Program-made: the position numbers and the translations under genes
Shown here: piece by piece, positions 1-11,357 of the stretch
How the letters are laid out: each line of letters starts with the position of its first letter
How positions within the stretch are numbered: the first letter of the stretch is position 1
From: Agaricus subrufescens
Taxonomy: Eukaryota; Basidiomycota; Agaricomycetes; Agaricales; Agaricaceae
DNA length: 64,000 nt
Assembly (NCBI GenBank): GCA_029945375.1
Contig: CM057060.1
Location: 1,922,001 to 1,986,000 of the forward strand
Direction of reading: 5' to 3'
The notes under the pieces: model-generated
What the model saw: only the letters and a program-made list of their open reading frames with translations
Told to the model about the DNA's origin: nothing
Database searches by the model: none

Positions 1-46
1 CCTCGGTGGCAAAGGCGCGGGTGCGCGAGGAGAGGGCGCGTAGCAT
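1..46 (-). CDS. 5' end of a mitochondrial-precursor protein (partial, runs off left edge)
   Basis: Read on the minus strand from the ATG at 46, the first 15 codons give MLRALSSRTRAFATE. This is rich in Arg, Ser, Ala and Leu and free of acidic residues until its end, which is what a cleavable mitochondrial presequence looks like. The rest of the gene lies outside the window, so its product cannot be named. It is head to head with VMA13, with 68 bp between the two start codons and a GTCACGTG motif between them. The call is an inference from 15 codons. Confidence 0.5.
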   Translation of the reverse strand, partial: MLRALSSRTRAFATE

Positions 47-92
47 CGGATTTCCAATGAAAGCCAAAGACGCCGCAAAAGCTGCCAGCCCC

Positions 93-100
93 GTCACGTG
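93..100. promoter_or_regulatory. GTCACGTG motif between two divergent genes
   Basis: An exact GTCACGTG lies 14 bp upstream of the VMA13 start codon and 46 bp upstream of the divergent mitochondrial gene. The octamer fits the RTCACRTG consensus of Cbf1-type bHLH factors and the core of the metazoan CLEAR element. The same octamer recurs at four other promoters in this window. Confidence 0.45.
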
Positions 101-114
101 CTCCCCGTCCTCCG

Positions 115-1927
115 ATGCTCGTCTCCAACGCATATCTCGACGACCATTCCACCAAGATCCGCAACAAGAATGTCCCCTGGGATGTGCGCTTCCCCTCTCC
201 TCTTTTCCTCGGCGACACCCACTCACTTTCTCCCCAGGCATACCAGCGCGCGGACCTCATCACCGTCGAGGAGCTCGGCTTGATCAAAAAGGTCGACCGC
301 CAGCCCCGCACGCGCGTAGAGTCCGTCCTGCTCTCAGAGGGCAGCACATACGCGTATCTATATCTCGGTCTCCTCAAGAAGGTCAATCGCACCGATACTC
401 AACAGTGTCTCCTCGTATGGATCACTGATGCTCTCACTGGTACGCCTGCACCTCTCACCGGCGCTCTATCACAGTCACTGATCGTGCCCCAGACCACGAG
501 GAACGCATACCCTTATTCGCCCATACGACTCAGGCTGACCCAGAGCTTCCCTACCTACCCTTAATGAGGTATCTGCGTCTCTTCCTCACCATGTAATCTG
601 GATTAAGATGCCACCAGATCTCTCGATGCTCAGGACGAGTTCATTCATTTAAAGGCAGCACAGATTCTCACCGCCCTTTTAAGGTCAGTTGATGCAGCCG
701 TGCTCCAAGGTCGAGATACTTATCTCCTTCAGTATCGAAGAGTCTAGTACCTTGCAACAGCACCTACAGGCCTTCTTACAGACCCTCGCGCAATTTGTAA
801 CGAGCTCCACAAACCACAAACGCGATATCGGTGTCCAGTGTCTTGAATATCTCCTGGCACGACCGGCAGTGCGTCAGGCAGTTTGGGCTCATCCGTCAAT
901 CATTCCCCGGTAAGTACATTCAACCGCCGTCGGTCATTTTCTTCTAAACGTTTAATCGTTAAGGCTTCTGGAGATCTTGAAACAAAACCCAGGACCTCAA
1001 ATGAGCTATCAGGTCGCCTTCTGCTTCTGGCTGTTGACTTTCGAGCAGAATATTGCAGAACAGCTCGACAAGTACGCTCATGCCTTTTGAATTGTATCGA
1101 CAGACTGACCCTATCATAGGAAGTATGATGTCATTCCGGTGCTAGTCGAAGTTGCAAAGACCGCAAAGGAGAAGATCATTCGTGTCATTGTTGCTGCCTT
1201 CCGGGTATGCCCTGCCCACCGTTTGTATACCTCGTCCCTAAATTGTTACACAGAATCTTATCACCAAAGCACCTGATGCCAACCTTCCCGCAATGCTTGT
1301 CGGGCAGCTGCTCCCCTTTGCTCGTAACTTGTCGCAGCGCAAGTTCTCCGACGAGGACATTATCGAGGACGTGCAATTCCTTCAGGATGAACTTACAGCT
1401 CACTTCCAGAATCTCACGTGAGTGAAATCTATTACTTCGAAAACGGGGAATAATTCAAGTGAATAGAACGTACGACGAATACGCGTCGGAACTAGCATCT
1501 GGCCATTTGTCATGGACACCTGTTCATGAATCTGACGATTTCTGGAAAGAGAACGCAGTCAAGTTGAATGACAAGGACTATGAACAACTCAAGTATGTCT
1601 TGGAAAGCACAAAAAAGTTCTGACTAGCTAATTTACTTATGACGTAGGGTATTAATTAACCTCTTGCAAACTTCTGAGGATCCCAATATCCTTGCCATCG
1701 CCGTCAACGACGTCGGACAGTATGTGAAACACTATGAACGCGGAAAGAAGTAAGTTTCTCGCTCATCATGCGTCCAAACATCCGACTAAAACAACCATAG
1801 GTTCGTGACAGATATGGGCGGAAAGGACCGTGTCATGCAGCTGATGACGCATTCGGATCCCGAAGTGAGATACAGAGCTCTCTTGTCTGTTCAACAGCTT
1901 GTCAGCCAGCCTTGGATTGTAGCCTGA
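115..1927 (+). CDS. VMA13: V-type proton ATPase subunit H (V1 sector)
   Basis: Subunit H caps the stator of the V1 sector and couples or silences ATP hydrolysis in the vacuolar proton pump. The joined exons begin MLVSNAYLDDHSTKIRNKN and continue through the ARM/HEAT-like region (TVEELGLIKKVD, then the segment that hydrolyses no nucleotide). They end with the conserved tail VMQLMTHSDPEVRYRALLSV followed by QQLVSQPWIVA and TGA at 1925-1927. There are several short introns; the first splits WD from AYQRADL. Estimated length is about 430-440 aa, slightly under the yeast protein. The start is the first ATG before the conserved block. It is convergent with TRAPPC13, with 45 bp between the stops. 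VMA1, another V1 subunit, lies at 34.8-37.2 kb. Confidence 0.9.
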
Positions 1928-1972
1928 TTCCCAATATATAATCCCGATTACTCTCTGAACAAAAAGTCGTGT

Positions 1973-4324
1973 CTAATTGGATACAAGAATCTCTGCAACG
2001 ACAGTGTATTCCTTCATGATATGTGCTTTCCCTTTCTCCCCATGTGGACTCTTGTTAGTTTGTATCGCGAGTGCGGGCGGTTGTGAAGATGCCGCTTGTG
2101 ATGCTGTTGCTTCCCCTTCTCCGAGATAGAGCACCCGCAAACCACCGACATTGTGAAAGCCAGCACTTAGAGGAATATAAGTCACTTCGAAATCGCTGCA
2201 CGAGTACATATGTTGTTGAGTTTGTTGTTCTTGCACGTCAGAGTCCAAAGAATCGATGGATGAAGTAGAAGGATGGGAAGTATGGTTTGCGGAGGACGTT
2301 GATGACGATGGATGAGGTGGTAGGAGCCGCGCCGCAAATATAGGAGGGGGCAGAGTAAACGAAGAAGCGCCAACTGGCACAACTGAGCTTGAGCAAATGC
2401 TATTTTCATCAGGCACTAGTGGGTACGGTGGTGGATAGATGACGGCATCTTCTTCCTCTTCTGCAGGAAGACCACTAGTAGTCGCCTCACCGATATTTCC
2501 CTCTGAATAAAAGTCTTTATTTTCTTGACGGGGTGTCAGGCCGAGCAGCTTTTGACGTGCAAGTGAGTAGTTGAATGCCCCAGGAGATTGGGGGATCCCT
2601 GGTGTACCTCTGCTTGATAGAGCAGTGGGTGTAGAGAAACCCGAGCTGAGTACAGAAAGAGTTTTGCGCGGACTGGAAACTTCTGGTATTTGAGTCGCCA
2701 TTGGTCGAGGTGATATGGGCGCTCCCTGGGGATGTTGCATTGGGGGGGCCAATGTGGGAGAAAGGACCATACGTGGAGTGTTATATCCACTCTCATTGAC
2801 TTTGCTTGTGCCCACATTGATGTTACGTTTTGGAACTGAAGCGGTTGATGAGTGGCTGGTGGAAGGAAGGACGTGCTGTATTGCAAACAGATGCGGGCGA
2901 GCTGCCAAGTCAGAGGATGTTGTATTGACATGGAAAGTAAATCTGAGCGTGAATGGTTCTTCGACCTTGGTGCAAGACGGCAAGGGCTCTCGAAGAGTCA
3001 GATGTACCTGAAAATTGGGCCCTGGGGGTACCGCCGCGGTTAGTTGCTGAGCACTTTGTGACTGTAGATTGGGCAAGGGCGACTGTAGATGATGTGGTGG
3101 GGGCGTACTGGGCCGAGATTGCGGGCGTGGTGATTGTGGTCGAGAGGGAACGGGGGCAGAGATACGCTTGAGATACGGAGGTATAGCCGATACGGGATGT
3201 GATGAATGCGGGGGTTGCTGGGATGGTGATCCAGGATTAATGAGAGGTATGCGACGAGTGAGCATACTAGTGAGTAGGCGCCCTGGTTCACCGTAAGATG
3301 ATCTCCAAACGATGTTCAGTCTTCCCAGGGGAAATATACTTCCAGGTGTATGTGAGATAAGAGGACGTAGGGCGGAAGTGGAAATGGGGGAAAGGATGAA
3401 TATATATTGTCGGACGTCTTGAGGATTAATGAGGGCAAGGGACCCAGAGAAGATCGACTGGTCATCGGATGTGAAGTTTGGATCTTGCACTTGCCACTCT
3501 TCAGTTGGCTCAAATGAAAGACGTTCAAAATGCATAGTGTCCTGGGTGACATTCTGTATGTGTATTTCAAGAAAGACCTTTTCCCGCTGTTCTGGATCTA
3601 GTAAAGCCGTTGGCGATCGCACTGGATGTACTTTGGTTTTAACAGCCAGTGGGTTTGTGACCTAGTGAAGCATGATAAGGAAAGTAGGTCTTGACGGAAG
3701 AGAGGGACACGAACGATGAATTTATAAAACTTGCGAAAGGTGGCAAGACCTGGATCGTTTGGGTCCTCGCTTGTACCGGCGATGGGCCTGACATCTGGGG
3801 GTAGACGATATGTGACCGTGCATGCCAATACATGCTGGCCAAGCTCCTTGATCTCGTTGTTCACGACGACTTCTAGTGTGTCGCCCGATGGAAGAGCTCT
3901 GCCCTGCGGTTCAGGGGTGAGGAAAAGCAGGGTTTTCGAGGTGGCTGTCTGCATTTCTACGCGAATGCGGATAGAATCGACGGAGAAGGGCGCCTCATTG
4001 TTGATGCAGAGACAGCTGGAGAAGGACTGGCCGAGCTGGATGGAGCCAAAGGAGGAGGGGAGGGTGAGGAGGTCGGAGGCATGGGTGAGGTCGCGGAGGG
4101 TCTTGGGGTGGCCCGGGAGCGGAGAGGCGCCCTGGAGAGAGAGGATGGAGGCCGAGGCGTGTGCGGAGAAGTGGGGCGAGGAGGAGAAGAAGGGCTGCCA
4201 GGCAGGGGCGACCTCTGGGCGCTTGCGGGAGATGAGCAGGGGCCACTGGGGAGGGGGAGAGACATACGGAGAGGCGGATGACCTTGAGGCTGAGCAGGTG
4301 CGACGCACTGTCGGCGGCGGACAT
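1973..4324 (-). CDS. TRAPPC13: Trafficking protein particle complex subunit 13 (TRAPPC13, DUF974)
   Basis: This is a peripheral subunit of the TRAPP tethering complex acting in ER-Golgi/Golgi traffic. There are three exons: 4324-4268, 4221-3715 and 3661-1973 (introns 4222-4267 and 3662-3714). They sum to 751 codons. The start MSAADSASHLLSLKVIRLS joins to RPEVAPAWQPFF, the typical N-terminus of the family, followed by the beta-sandwich hallmark LLTLPSSFGSIQLGQSFSSC. The protein is 750 aa against about 420 in animals. The excess is a Pro/Ser/Thr-rich low-complexity insert around residues 310-610, after which the conserved ending (YIPLSAGFHNVGGLRVLY ... VVAEILVSN) resumes. It is the last gene of a YME2 > RRT8-like > TRAPPC13 tandem, starting only 31 bp after the RRT8-like stop. 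Confidence 0.88.
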
Positions 4325-4355
4325 CGTGGTTCGGTCTATTCTATCTATTTGCGCG

Positions 4356-5200
4356 CTATTTACTCGCCTTTTCCAGCCGACTCGCCCACAGCGCCGCCCC
4401 CACCGTGCTCGTCAGCCGGAACACCAGCCCAACGACCGGCACCATCTCCAGCATCAGCGCCACCCCTCCGAACGCCGTGTACTCGGCCTGTCGCGCACGT
4501 ATATTACCCTCCTGCTCGTCATTCCCCCAGCCCTTCAGCTCAAAGTACCGTGCGTGGTATCCAGGCCCCTGTTTCTTCCCATTGTAGACCACAAACATCG
4601 CCGTGCCCACCCCGGGGATCAGATTCAGCGGCAGGGAGACTAGATATCGCATGACACCCTCCCTCCCGAGTCCGTCTGCGATCTTGCCAACGTCGATCTC
4701 TTTGCCCAGCAGCCTTGTGTTGCGCCCGCGATCCCGGATTTCTCTTCCTCTTGCGACAAGTTGCTCGTGTCCCTTCATCACCATCACCTGGTCGACTGCG
4801 ACTCGTTGTTAACACGCACCCTCAGCAATTGAGCGGCCAACGTACATAGTCGGTCTTGCGCCCTGGCCATCATCATCGGCCTCCCAATGACCCAAATCAG
4901 CACATAAGCCTCCCCCAGCACCATCACCGCTGCAACTATCGGCGCAAAGAATCCCGAAAACACCACACAGATCGCCATTTGCGGAGCATACGTGAATAAT
5001 ATCAAACCAACTACAATCCCCACCGAAATTACGAGTGACTTGACAAGCACTGGTACTACGGGCTCGTACAGATTCGGATGTGTTGCAAAGTAGGAGATCC
5101 CGAGGAGCGGGTAGGCCCAAGTTCTCGAGAGGACCGCATCCCTGCAGTCGACTGCGAGCTCAGACAGCCTTTCAGCGACAATAGCCTGTGCTTGAACCAT
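4356..5200 (-). CDS. RRT8/EI24-like multi-pass membrane protein
   Basis: Two exons (5200-4846 and 4795-4356; 50-base intron) sum to 265 codons. The start is ATG at 5200 (MVQAQAIVAERLSEL); the upstream in-frame GTG at 5233 is not used. There are at least three hydrophobic stretches: one after NLYEPVVPVLVKS, a second around MAICVVFSGFFAPIVAAVMV, and a third in the C-terminal half near GGVALMLEMVPVVGLVF. The block LNLIPGVGTAMFVVYNGKKQ followed by GPGYHARYF is typical of the fungal RRT8/LDS outer spore wall family, which shares the EI24/CysZ fold. Its biochemical role is unknown; yeast members localise to lipid droplets and the prospore membrane. It sits 75 bp after the YME2 stop and 31 bp before the TRAPPC13 start, all on one strand. 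Confidence 0.72.
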
Positions 5201-5270
5201 GGATAGCGAGTGATGGGGGATCGAGTATAGCACATATTACAAGCGGTCAGGTAATGTATGCGAGACTTTA

Positions 5271-5278
5271 TGACGTCA
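5271..5278. promoter_or_regulatory. CRE-type palindrome TGACGTCA overlapping the YME2 stop codon
   Basis: An exact TGACGTCA lies 70 bp upstream of the RRT8-like start codon. On the minus strand its first three bases are the YME2 stop codon. CRE sites bind bZIP (ATF/CREB-type) factors. Two further copies inside PGK1 and the fasciclin gene show that chance occurrence is possible. Confidence 0.3.
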
Positions 5279-8228
5279 CGAAACCCGCTTCAAGACTGCC
5301 TTGAGTTCTCTGTTCTTCCGCTCTAGCTCCTCCACTTTTCGACTCGCGTCTCCAAGCTTCCGTTGCAAGTACCGTTCTCGTTCTCTTCGCTTACCCCACA
5401 GCCATCCACCACTTAGATCTCCCAAAGCTTTCAGCTGCACGAGCTCGTCTTCATATTTTTTTATTGTGCTCTCGAGCCCACTGAGCTGCTTCTCATGGAT
5501 GACGATTTCTTGAGTAGCCCGAAATACTTTGTCCTTCGCAAGGTGCTCGAACGCCCAGCGGTATACCGGTTTTCCAGGACGGATTACTGAAGGTCGCCCT
5601 TCAAATGTCCCAATGGTGATGAGTTCGGCATCCTCCATTCCCCGCAGCGCGTTCTCGTTCCCCTTGAATGGGAAGTTCATCAGAACATCGTAATACGAAA
5701 CCTGTGCGAGAATCAATGGCAATTTCTTCATTGGGTACATCCGACAAACCTCGGGCTCTGTGGCTAGAGCTTTGACGACTGTCCATGCCTGATCCTGTGA
5801 CCAGTGTTTTCCTTGGCCATCGTCTACATCGTCACTAAAAGCGCTTTTCCTGAGCTCACTGACCGCACGCGCTATTATTTCTTCCACTGCGACTTGCACT
5901 GTCTGACCATTTCGAACTTTGTGTATCACCTAACGCCCTATTGATCGAGTTTTCATGACTAAACCAAGTGGCACTTACGCTTTCGAGGTCGCTGGCGCGT
6001 CCGCCAACTCGTTGTAGATACTTAATCTCGTTATCTGTGAATGTTACGTTTGCATTGTCTCCTAGCTTTTGTTTTACGAAGGCCAATGAACTTGCAGGAT
6101 CAGCGTCGTATAGTGCAATGGAATTCAGCGGTTTTGACGCAATAGCTGAAATCACTGATGATGAGTGGCTCCAATAGTAATCATTTCTATATTTACCTCT
6201 TGCTAGCCTTCTCGAGTTTTCCCTATTGTCGCTGATAACAATGACATGAGCAACCTGATTCTCGACTAATGTTCCAGCCCATTGTGCCAATGTGTTCAAT
6301 ACACTGTCCCGATTGTTTGCAGTCGCTGTCAATCCCATTCCACGGATAGCTCTGGAATCAAAGTTGCGAATGACAACTATGGGCAACGCGCTGATAGCTT
6401 CAACGTTGACTTCTGCTTTTTGCTTCGCTGTATCTAGTCCGGCTTGTGAGTTACCTGCATGTTGCTTCTCATTATGATATTCCGTTTGTTCGTCTATGGC
6501 GACGTCCGCATCCCACTGCTCGTCTCCTATTCCTAACTCGGACATCACGCCGTTTCCAGAAACACAATCTAGTCTTCCGTCATGCCATGTGCCATTCATT
6601 ATTTTTGCTTGGCGAAGTTTTATCTCTTCCTCTGTGTTGCGCATATTTTGTTCCTTGATGGCATTCTTTTGATAATCATTTTTGTGAGATGTATACACCC
6701 GTTGTAAGGCCATTCCGACAACGGTCAAAACTTGCTGTATTTCATCTGAAAGGGAGCTGGCCATACCGGCTGGGGAATATGAGTTTTGAATAAACTCGAG
6801 ACTAAGTCGGGACTACTTACTCTTTTGCCCAATCAGACCCATTGAAGCCAAGTCTATGAGTGAGCTCATGGAGTTGAGAAGTGTGAACACGGGCCAATAC
6901 CCCGTCTGTTTCGCTAAAGCTGAGACAGTCTCCGAGTCTGAGGAAGCTTTGAGCAATTCTTTGCAGTCTATGACAAGGACGGTTCGGTCAGATTCTGAGA
7001 CCAGTTGTTCAACTAGAGATGTTTTTCCGCTGCCTTGAGGGCCGTGGACAAATGCGACAGTGCTGGGTGTGTCAGTGAGGTAGGCTCTGACGGCCTTTTT
7101 AGCTTGCTGTCGCTCTTCCCAGCCTTCTTCTATTGTCGTCATTTCGGAGGCTGTAGTCTTGTGGAAGTAATCAAGAGCATTGCGTTGAAGCCACTGATAC
7201 AATGTAGACTCTTTGTCCGAAATGAGAAACTGATATGCATAAAGGAGAGGGTGGTAGCGTACTTTGGTAATCAAACCAATCTTCGAGCTTGCCTTGAACC
7301 ATGAAAGAGCGTATAGGGTCAAAAATCTATATGAATCATTGAGCTCGAGCACGTGTAATCAGGGAAGTAATTAACCGTATACGTCAATGATCCGAGTAGG
7401 AATACGATCAAGGGAAAGGTGAATTTGGGGTGAGAGCTGAACCAATCACGAACGGCATGAGCTTGAATGGGTTTGGAGTAATTCAGGCGAAGCACAGTTC
7501 CGTCTACATCGAAACTGTGCAAGACATTGCGGGCAATGGCAGATGAGAGAGGTCTAGCGAATCTGAGTGTAGCCGAACGCAGCGAGCCCGCCGGCACGGG
7601 TCCTGGTGGTGTGAGATCATAGATGCGGCCGTATGGCTGGATAATGGTTTGAGTTCTGAACGTTAGATAGAGGAACCGAGGACATACTCGAAATAGTTGG
7701 TAAAGTTCCTGCTCATGTATGTCTGGCCCTTCGAACGTGACCTTGAGAATGGGAGAGGCAAACCTGTTGAGGTCCTGTTTCGCGGAACTATGAAAGAACA
7801 TCTAGTTTGGAACGTCAACAAGCGTACCTCTTTCCAGGGAGTGCCTCTGACAAGCCAAACATTGCCTTGGCCTAGACCGGTCCAGGACGGGAGGAAGCCA
7901 TCCTTAGCTATTTGGTCACGGATAGCTTGCTCCACCGACTGTTCGGACGGTGTGTAGCTAAACTTGACAAAGACCCCGCCGTCCTTGGGCTGCGGTTCGA
8001 TAGAGACGAGACGGAAATTGTGGGTTGTAAGTGTGTTCAGACGATCATGGAGGTCGCCGAGAAGAGCGGGAGATCGGAGGAGGCCAAAGTAGTGGCGGAA
8101 GCTAGAGGTGAGTGAGCGAGGAAGAGACGGGGGAAGAAGAAAGAGACGGACTCCCAGCGGCCGAGCTGGAGGGGATAGACCGAGTCGACAAAGAGCCAGC
8201 CGTAGCGGCGGGAGAGGGAAAGTGACAT
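5276..8228 (-). CDS. YME2: Mitochondrial escape protein 2 (RNA12 family)
   Basis: This is an integral inner-mitochondrial-membrane protein affecting mtDNA maintenance and escape. At least eight exons can be joined, matching the family throughout: GWLFVDSVYPLQLGRW joined to DFRHYFGLL; an RRM-like segment (KVTFEGPDIHEQELYQLF joined to RPYGRIYDL); a membrane segment FPLIVFLLGSLTYT followed by IFDPIRSFMVQGKLEDWFDY; a P-loop AFVHGPQGSGKTSLVEQL; then the RNA12 ATPase-like domain and a C-terminal coiled coil ending ELKAVLKRVS. Introns are 45-60 bases, one with a weak GTCCGT donor. Estimated length is about 830 aa. The start ATG at 8228 is preceded in frame by a TGA, leaving only MSLSLSRRYG before the first conserved block, so the usual presequence is not visible. 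It is head to head with the Hook gene. Confidence 0.9.
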
Positions 8229-8239
8229 GGCGAGCAGAG

Positions 8240-8247
8240 TGACGTCA
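8240..8247. promoter_or_regulatory. CRE-type palindrome TGACGTCA between YME2 and Hook starts
   Basis: An exact TGACGTCA lies in the 40-bp space between the YME2 start codon (minus strand, 8228) and the preferred Hook start (plus strand, 8269). It is close enough to both to lie in the 5' leaders or core promoters of both genes. Function is inferred from position only. Confidence 0.4.
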
Positions 8248-8268
8248 CGCGCTCAGATCTCTCTCCAG

Positions 8269-11200
8269 ATGGACGACCCCAGCGAACTCGATGCCTTTTT
8301 TCATTTCTTCGCCACTTTTTCTCTCTCCCGCCCAGTTTCTTCCCCCGCAGACCTTAGCGACGGCGCTGCTCTCTCCGATGTCCTCGCAATCGTGTTCGTT
8401 TCTTATTTTTACCCTGCCTTCGTCCTTTCATTAGCTCACCTTGTGCATAGTGACTCTAGCTACTTCAAGACGACCCGGCCCTCCTCTGACAGCTGGGTCA
8501 TCAGACTCTCCGCCCTCAAGAGACTCTACCGCTTGATGACTCAGTACTTTGCTGATGTCCTTCAAAAGCCCACGAGCAGCCTCGATGTCCCCGACCTCCA
8601 GGCCATCGCCAAGGACAACGACGTCCATGCAATTCTCATCATGTGCCGGCTGACAATCGCTATCGGTGTGCACTGCGAGAAAAACAAAGAGTTTATCGAC
8701 AAGATTCAAGGTCTCAATGAGGGAGACCAGCATTGCCTCATGCGAGCGATAGAACAGGTTCGACAGCAACCCCAATGTAACGACCCTCTTGGTCTGAAAT
8801 GAGCACCTTTTAGGTTATGGCCAAGACCTCGAATGCCCAGGGATACATCGATCCTTCCGAGGCCAGTATGACAGAGTAGGTAATCAACCTACCCTATGTT
8901 TTATCGTCCGAGTCCTCAGGGAAACGCAGGGATGATCATTATTATCGCATTCAATCTGAAAGAAGTGCTATCTACTCGGAAAAGGAGACTCTAGAAAAAG
9001 TTTATCAGTCTCTCCTCGAAGAACACCGGACCCTACAGACTTCCTTGGATGATGCCCTCTCCGAAAAAGAGGATCTCCTCGCTCAGCTCCGCCAGTCAAG
9101 ACGGGAAAACGAGAGCAGGAGAAATGAGAAGGCAGACGTCATGATGCGCACAGAGATGGACAGACTCCGTATAGATTTGTATGTATATTCCCGCACACGT
9201 AAAAGCGAGGCTTATGGTAACCCAGGCAGAAGAGCGAAGATAATCTCGCTATGGCTGAGTCAGAACTAGACAAACATGCGAATCTTGTCACTGAACTCAC
9301 CAAGAAGATCGACGATCTCCAAGTAAAGGCCGATGCGGCGGCTCGCCTTAAAGACCAAGTCGACGAGTACGTCCTTTTGCATCTGGCTTAGATCGACACC
9401 TGGTCATTCTCTTTCTAGATATCGCCATGCAGCCGATAAGTTACAAAAGACGGAAAATGTCATGGAAAAGTACAAGAAGAAACTCCAAGAAGGAGCAGAA
9501 ATGCGCCAAACTGTCAAAGTGTGTTCCTCGTCAAAATGATATGAACTGTAATCTCAGACATCTACCGCAGGCCCTTGAAAAGCAGAATGCTGACCTCGTT
9601 GATAAAAATGCGACTCTAGAAGAAGAGTATCGCAGGGTTGCCGCTTTCAAGCCTCTCATGGAATCCTATAAAAACCAGATTGCTGAATTAGAGACTAAGA
9701 GCTCTCAACGATCACAGGAGATAGACACTCTCAAGTTCGAGCTTGAACAAGCCCGCACGAAGCTTAGAATTGTCGAGGAGGGACGTACCAAGGACCGGGA
9801 GACCATGGAACTATATCAAGAACGTGTAAAGGAGCTAGAAATAGGGGCGATTGGTACGAGGCCTACGAGGCAAGCACGCAAAGAGGCAGATAAAGTAGCT
9901 GGAGAAACAATGGATGGGATAAGCCCATCTACCCCGATTATTGAGGGGCCGAGCGGAGAGGACGAGGAGGATTTCGAAGATGATGATGATGTACAAGGCT
10001 TAGGCGGCGAGCTGGATGATGCGTTGACTGGTACCACTATGACGGACTTGAAGCTGCAGATCAGGAAGCTACAGAGAGAGTTGGAAAGTATAAAGAAGAA
10101 CGAGGCAGATGCGAGCCGATTGCTGGTTCTCGAAAACCTGCTTGAGGACGCAAATCGCATGAAGACAAGATACGAGAACGACTATCTAGCAGCACACCGA
10201 GAAAAATTGGTTTTACAGAGAGATTTAGAAGAGATCAGAAGTGGCAAATCAATGGGTGATGGGTGAGTGTATGGTCGCACACACATGGAATCAACCGCTG
10301 ACCTAACTTTGTAGTGCTGAAGCTGCAATTGCGTTAAGACAGAGGTTGAATGAGACTATTGAGCAATTAGAGGACCTGAGAAAGGTACATGCTGAACTTG
10401 AGGTCAAATCTGATACCCTTGATAAAGAGTTGACCGTCGCCAAGTCGAATCGTGAGTGCCTCTCCTACAAACAATCGCCTTTTTTCAATTCTCTCTTGCA
10501 GTCAATCTGGTCAACAAAGACCAGCTAGATATCCTGGCTAGTTTGCGTGAATCTGTCAACGAGGACAAAGCTGAACTGGAGGCGGATGTCGAAAAGTTGA
10601 AGAAAGCCAATAAAGAATTGACTGAAAAGAATAGGATGCAGCTGGAACAGGTGAATGCCCTGTTGCTTGACAAGGTGACAATGCAGAGCGAAAATATCGG
10701 TCATCGGGAGAAGATGCTACAACGAGAGAGAGACTTTGGTGATTTGCGAGCTACGATATCTGGAAAAGATCTGCCTGAAGATGTCAAAGCCCGTTTACTG
10801 GCGCTGCACGAAGAAAATCTTGTCCTCAAAGAGAATGTCAAGACAAGTAATGAAAAACTTGCCAAAGCACGACAGGTATGAGTGATTTTCTATTATAGTA
10901 GCATCCGTCTAATGGAATATCGTTTTCCAGTTTATTAAAGAACAAGACAAACTCTTTAAAGAGCAACATGCCGCAACTTCTGGCTCCATACCAGTAATTC
11001 AAACACTTATTGCAACTTGCGCACAATTACTAACGTAGTCGTAGGCCAATGCATTTGAAGAAGCGGAGGCAAGCTTCCGTTCGCAGATCAAGATTCTCGA
11101 GGAGGAAGTCGAACGTCACAAAACTCTCTTACGAGAACGGACGAAACAGTATTGCCGTGAACAAGAGATCATGCTGAGCGTGATTCATACCTCGGAAATG

Positions 11201-11357
11201 GCCAAAGTTAGGCACCATGTAGGTTCGCCACTGCAACTTAAACCCACCCCAACTGCATGGCTCCCTTCACTTCGCAATTCAGTAAGTGTTATTCTCACCA
11301 CCTTGAGATCAATCAATTGACCGAATGATGCAGAGAAGTCATGTTCTCGAGCGGTAG
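8269..11357 (+). CDS. HOOK: Hook-family microtubule-linker protein (dynein adaptor)
   Basis: Hook proteins link cargo such as early endosomes to dynein and kinesin; fungal Hook (HookA) acts in endosome motility. The N-terminus MDDPSELDAFFHFFATFSL and the following helical block (SSDSWVIRLSALKRLYRLM) form the Hook/calponin-homology-like domain. From about residue 170 there are several hundred residues of heptad coiled coil. An acidic insert (GEDEEDFEDDDD) precedes a Hook-typical coil. The last exons read MLSVIHTSEMAKVRHH and end RSHVLER, with TAG at 11355-11357 after an intron at 11282-11333. Roughly 800 aa, about a dozen short introns. The alternative upstream ATG at 8227 would overlap the YME2 start codon; 8269 is preferred because it starts the conserved block. 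Confidence 0.87.

Noticed and set aside
5..13. GGTGGCAAA, an exact match to the yeast proteasome-associated control element (PACE)
   Set aside because: It lies inside the coding start of the partial left-edge gene and is 37 kb from the only proteasome gene here.
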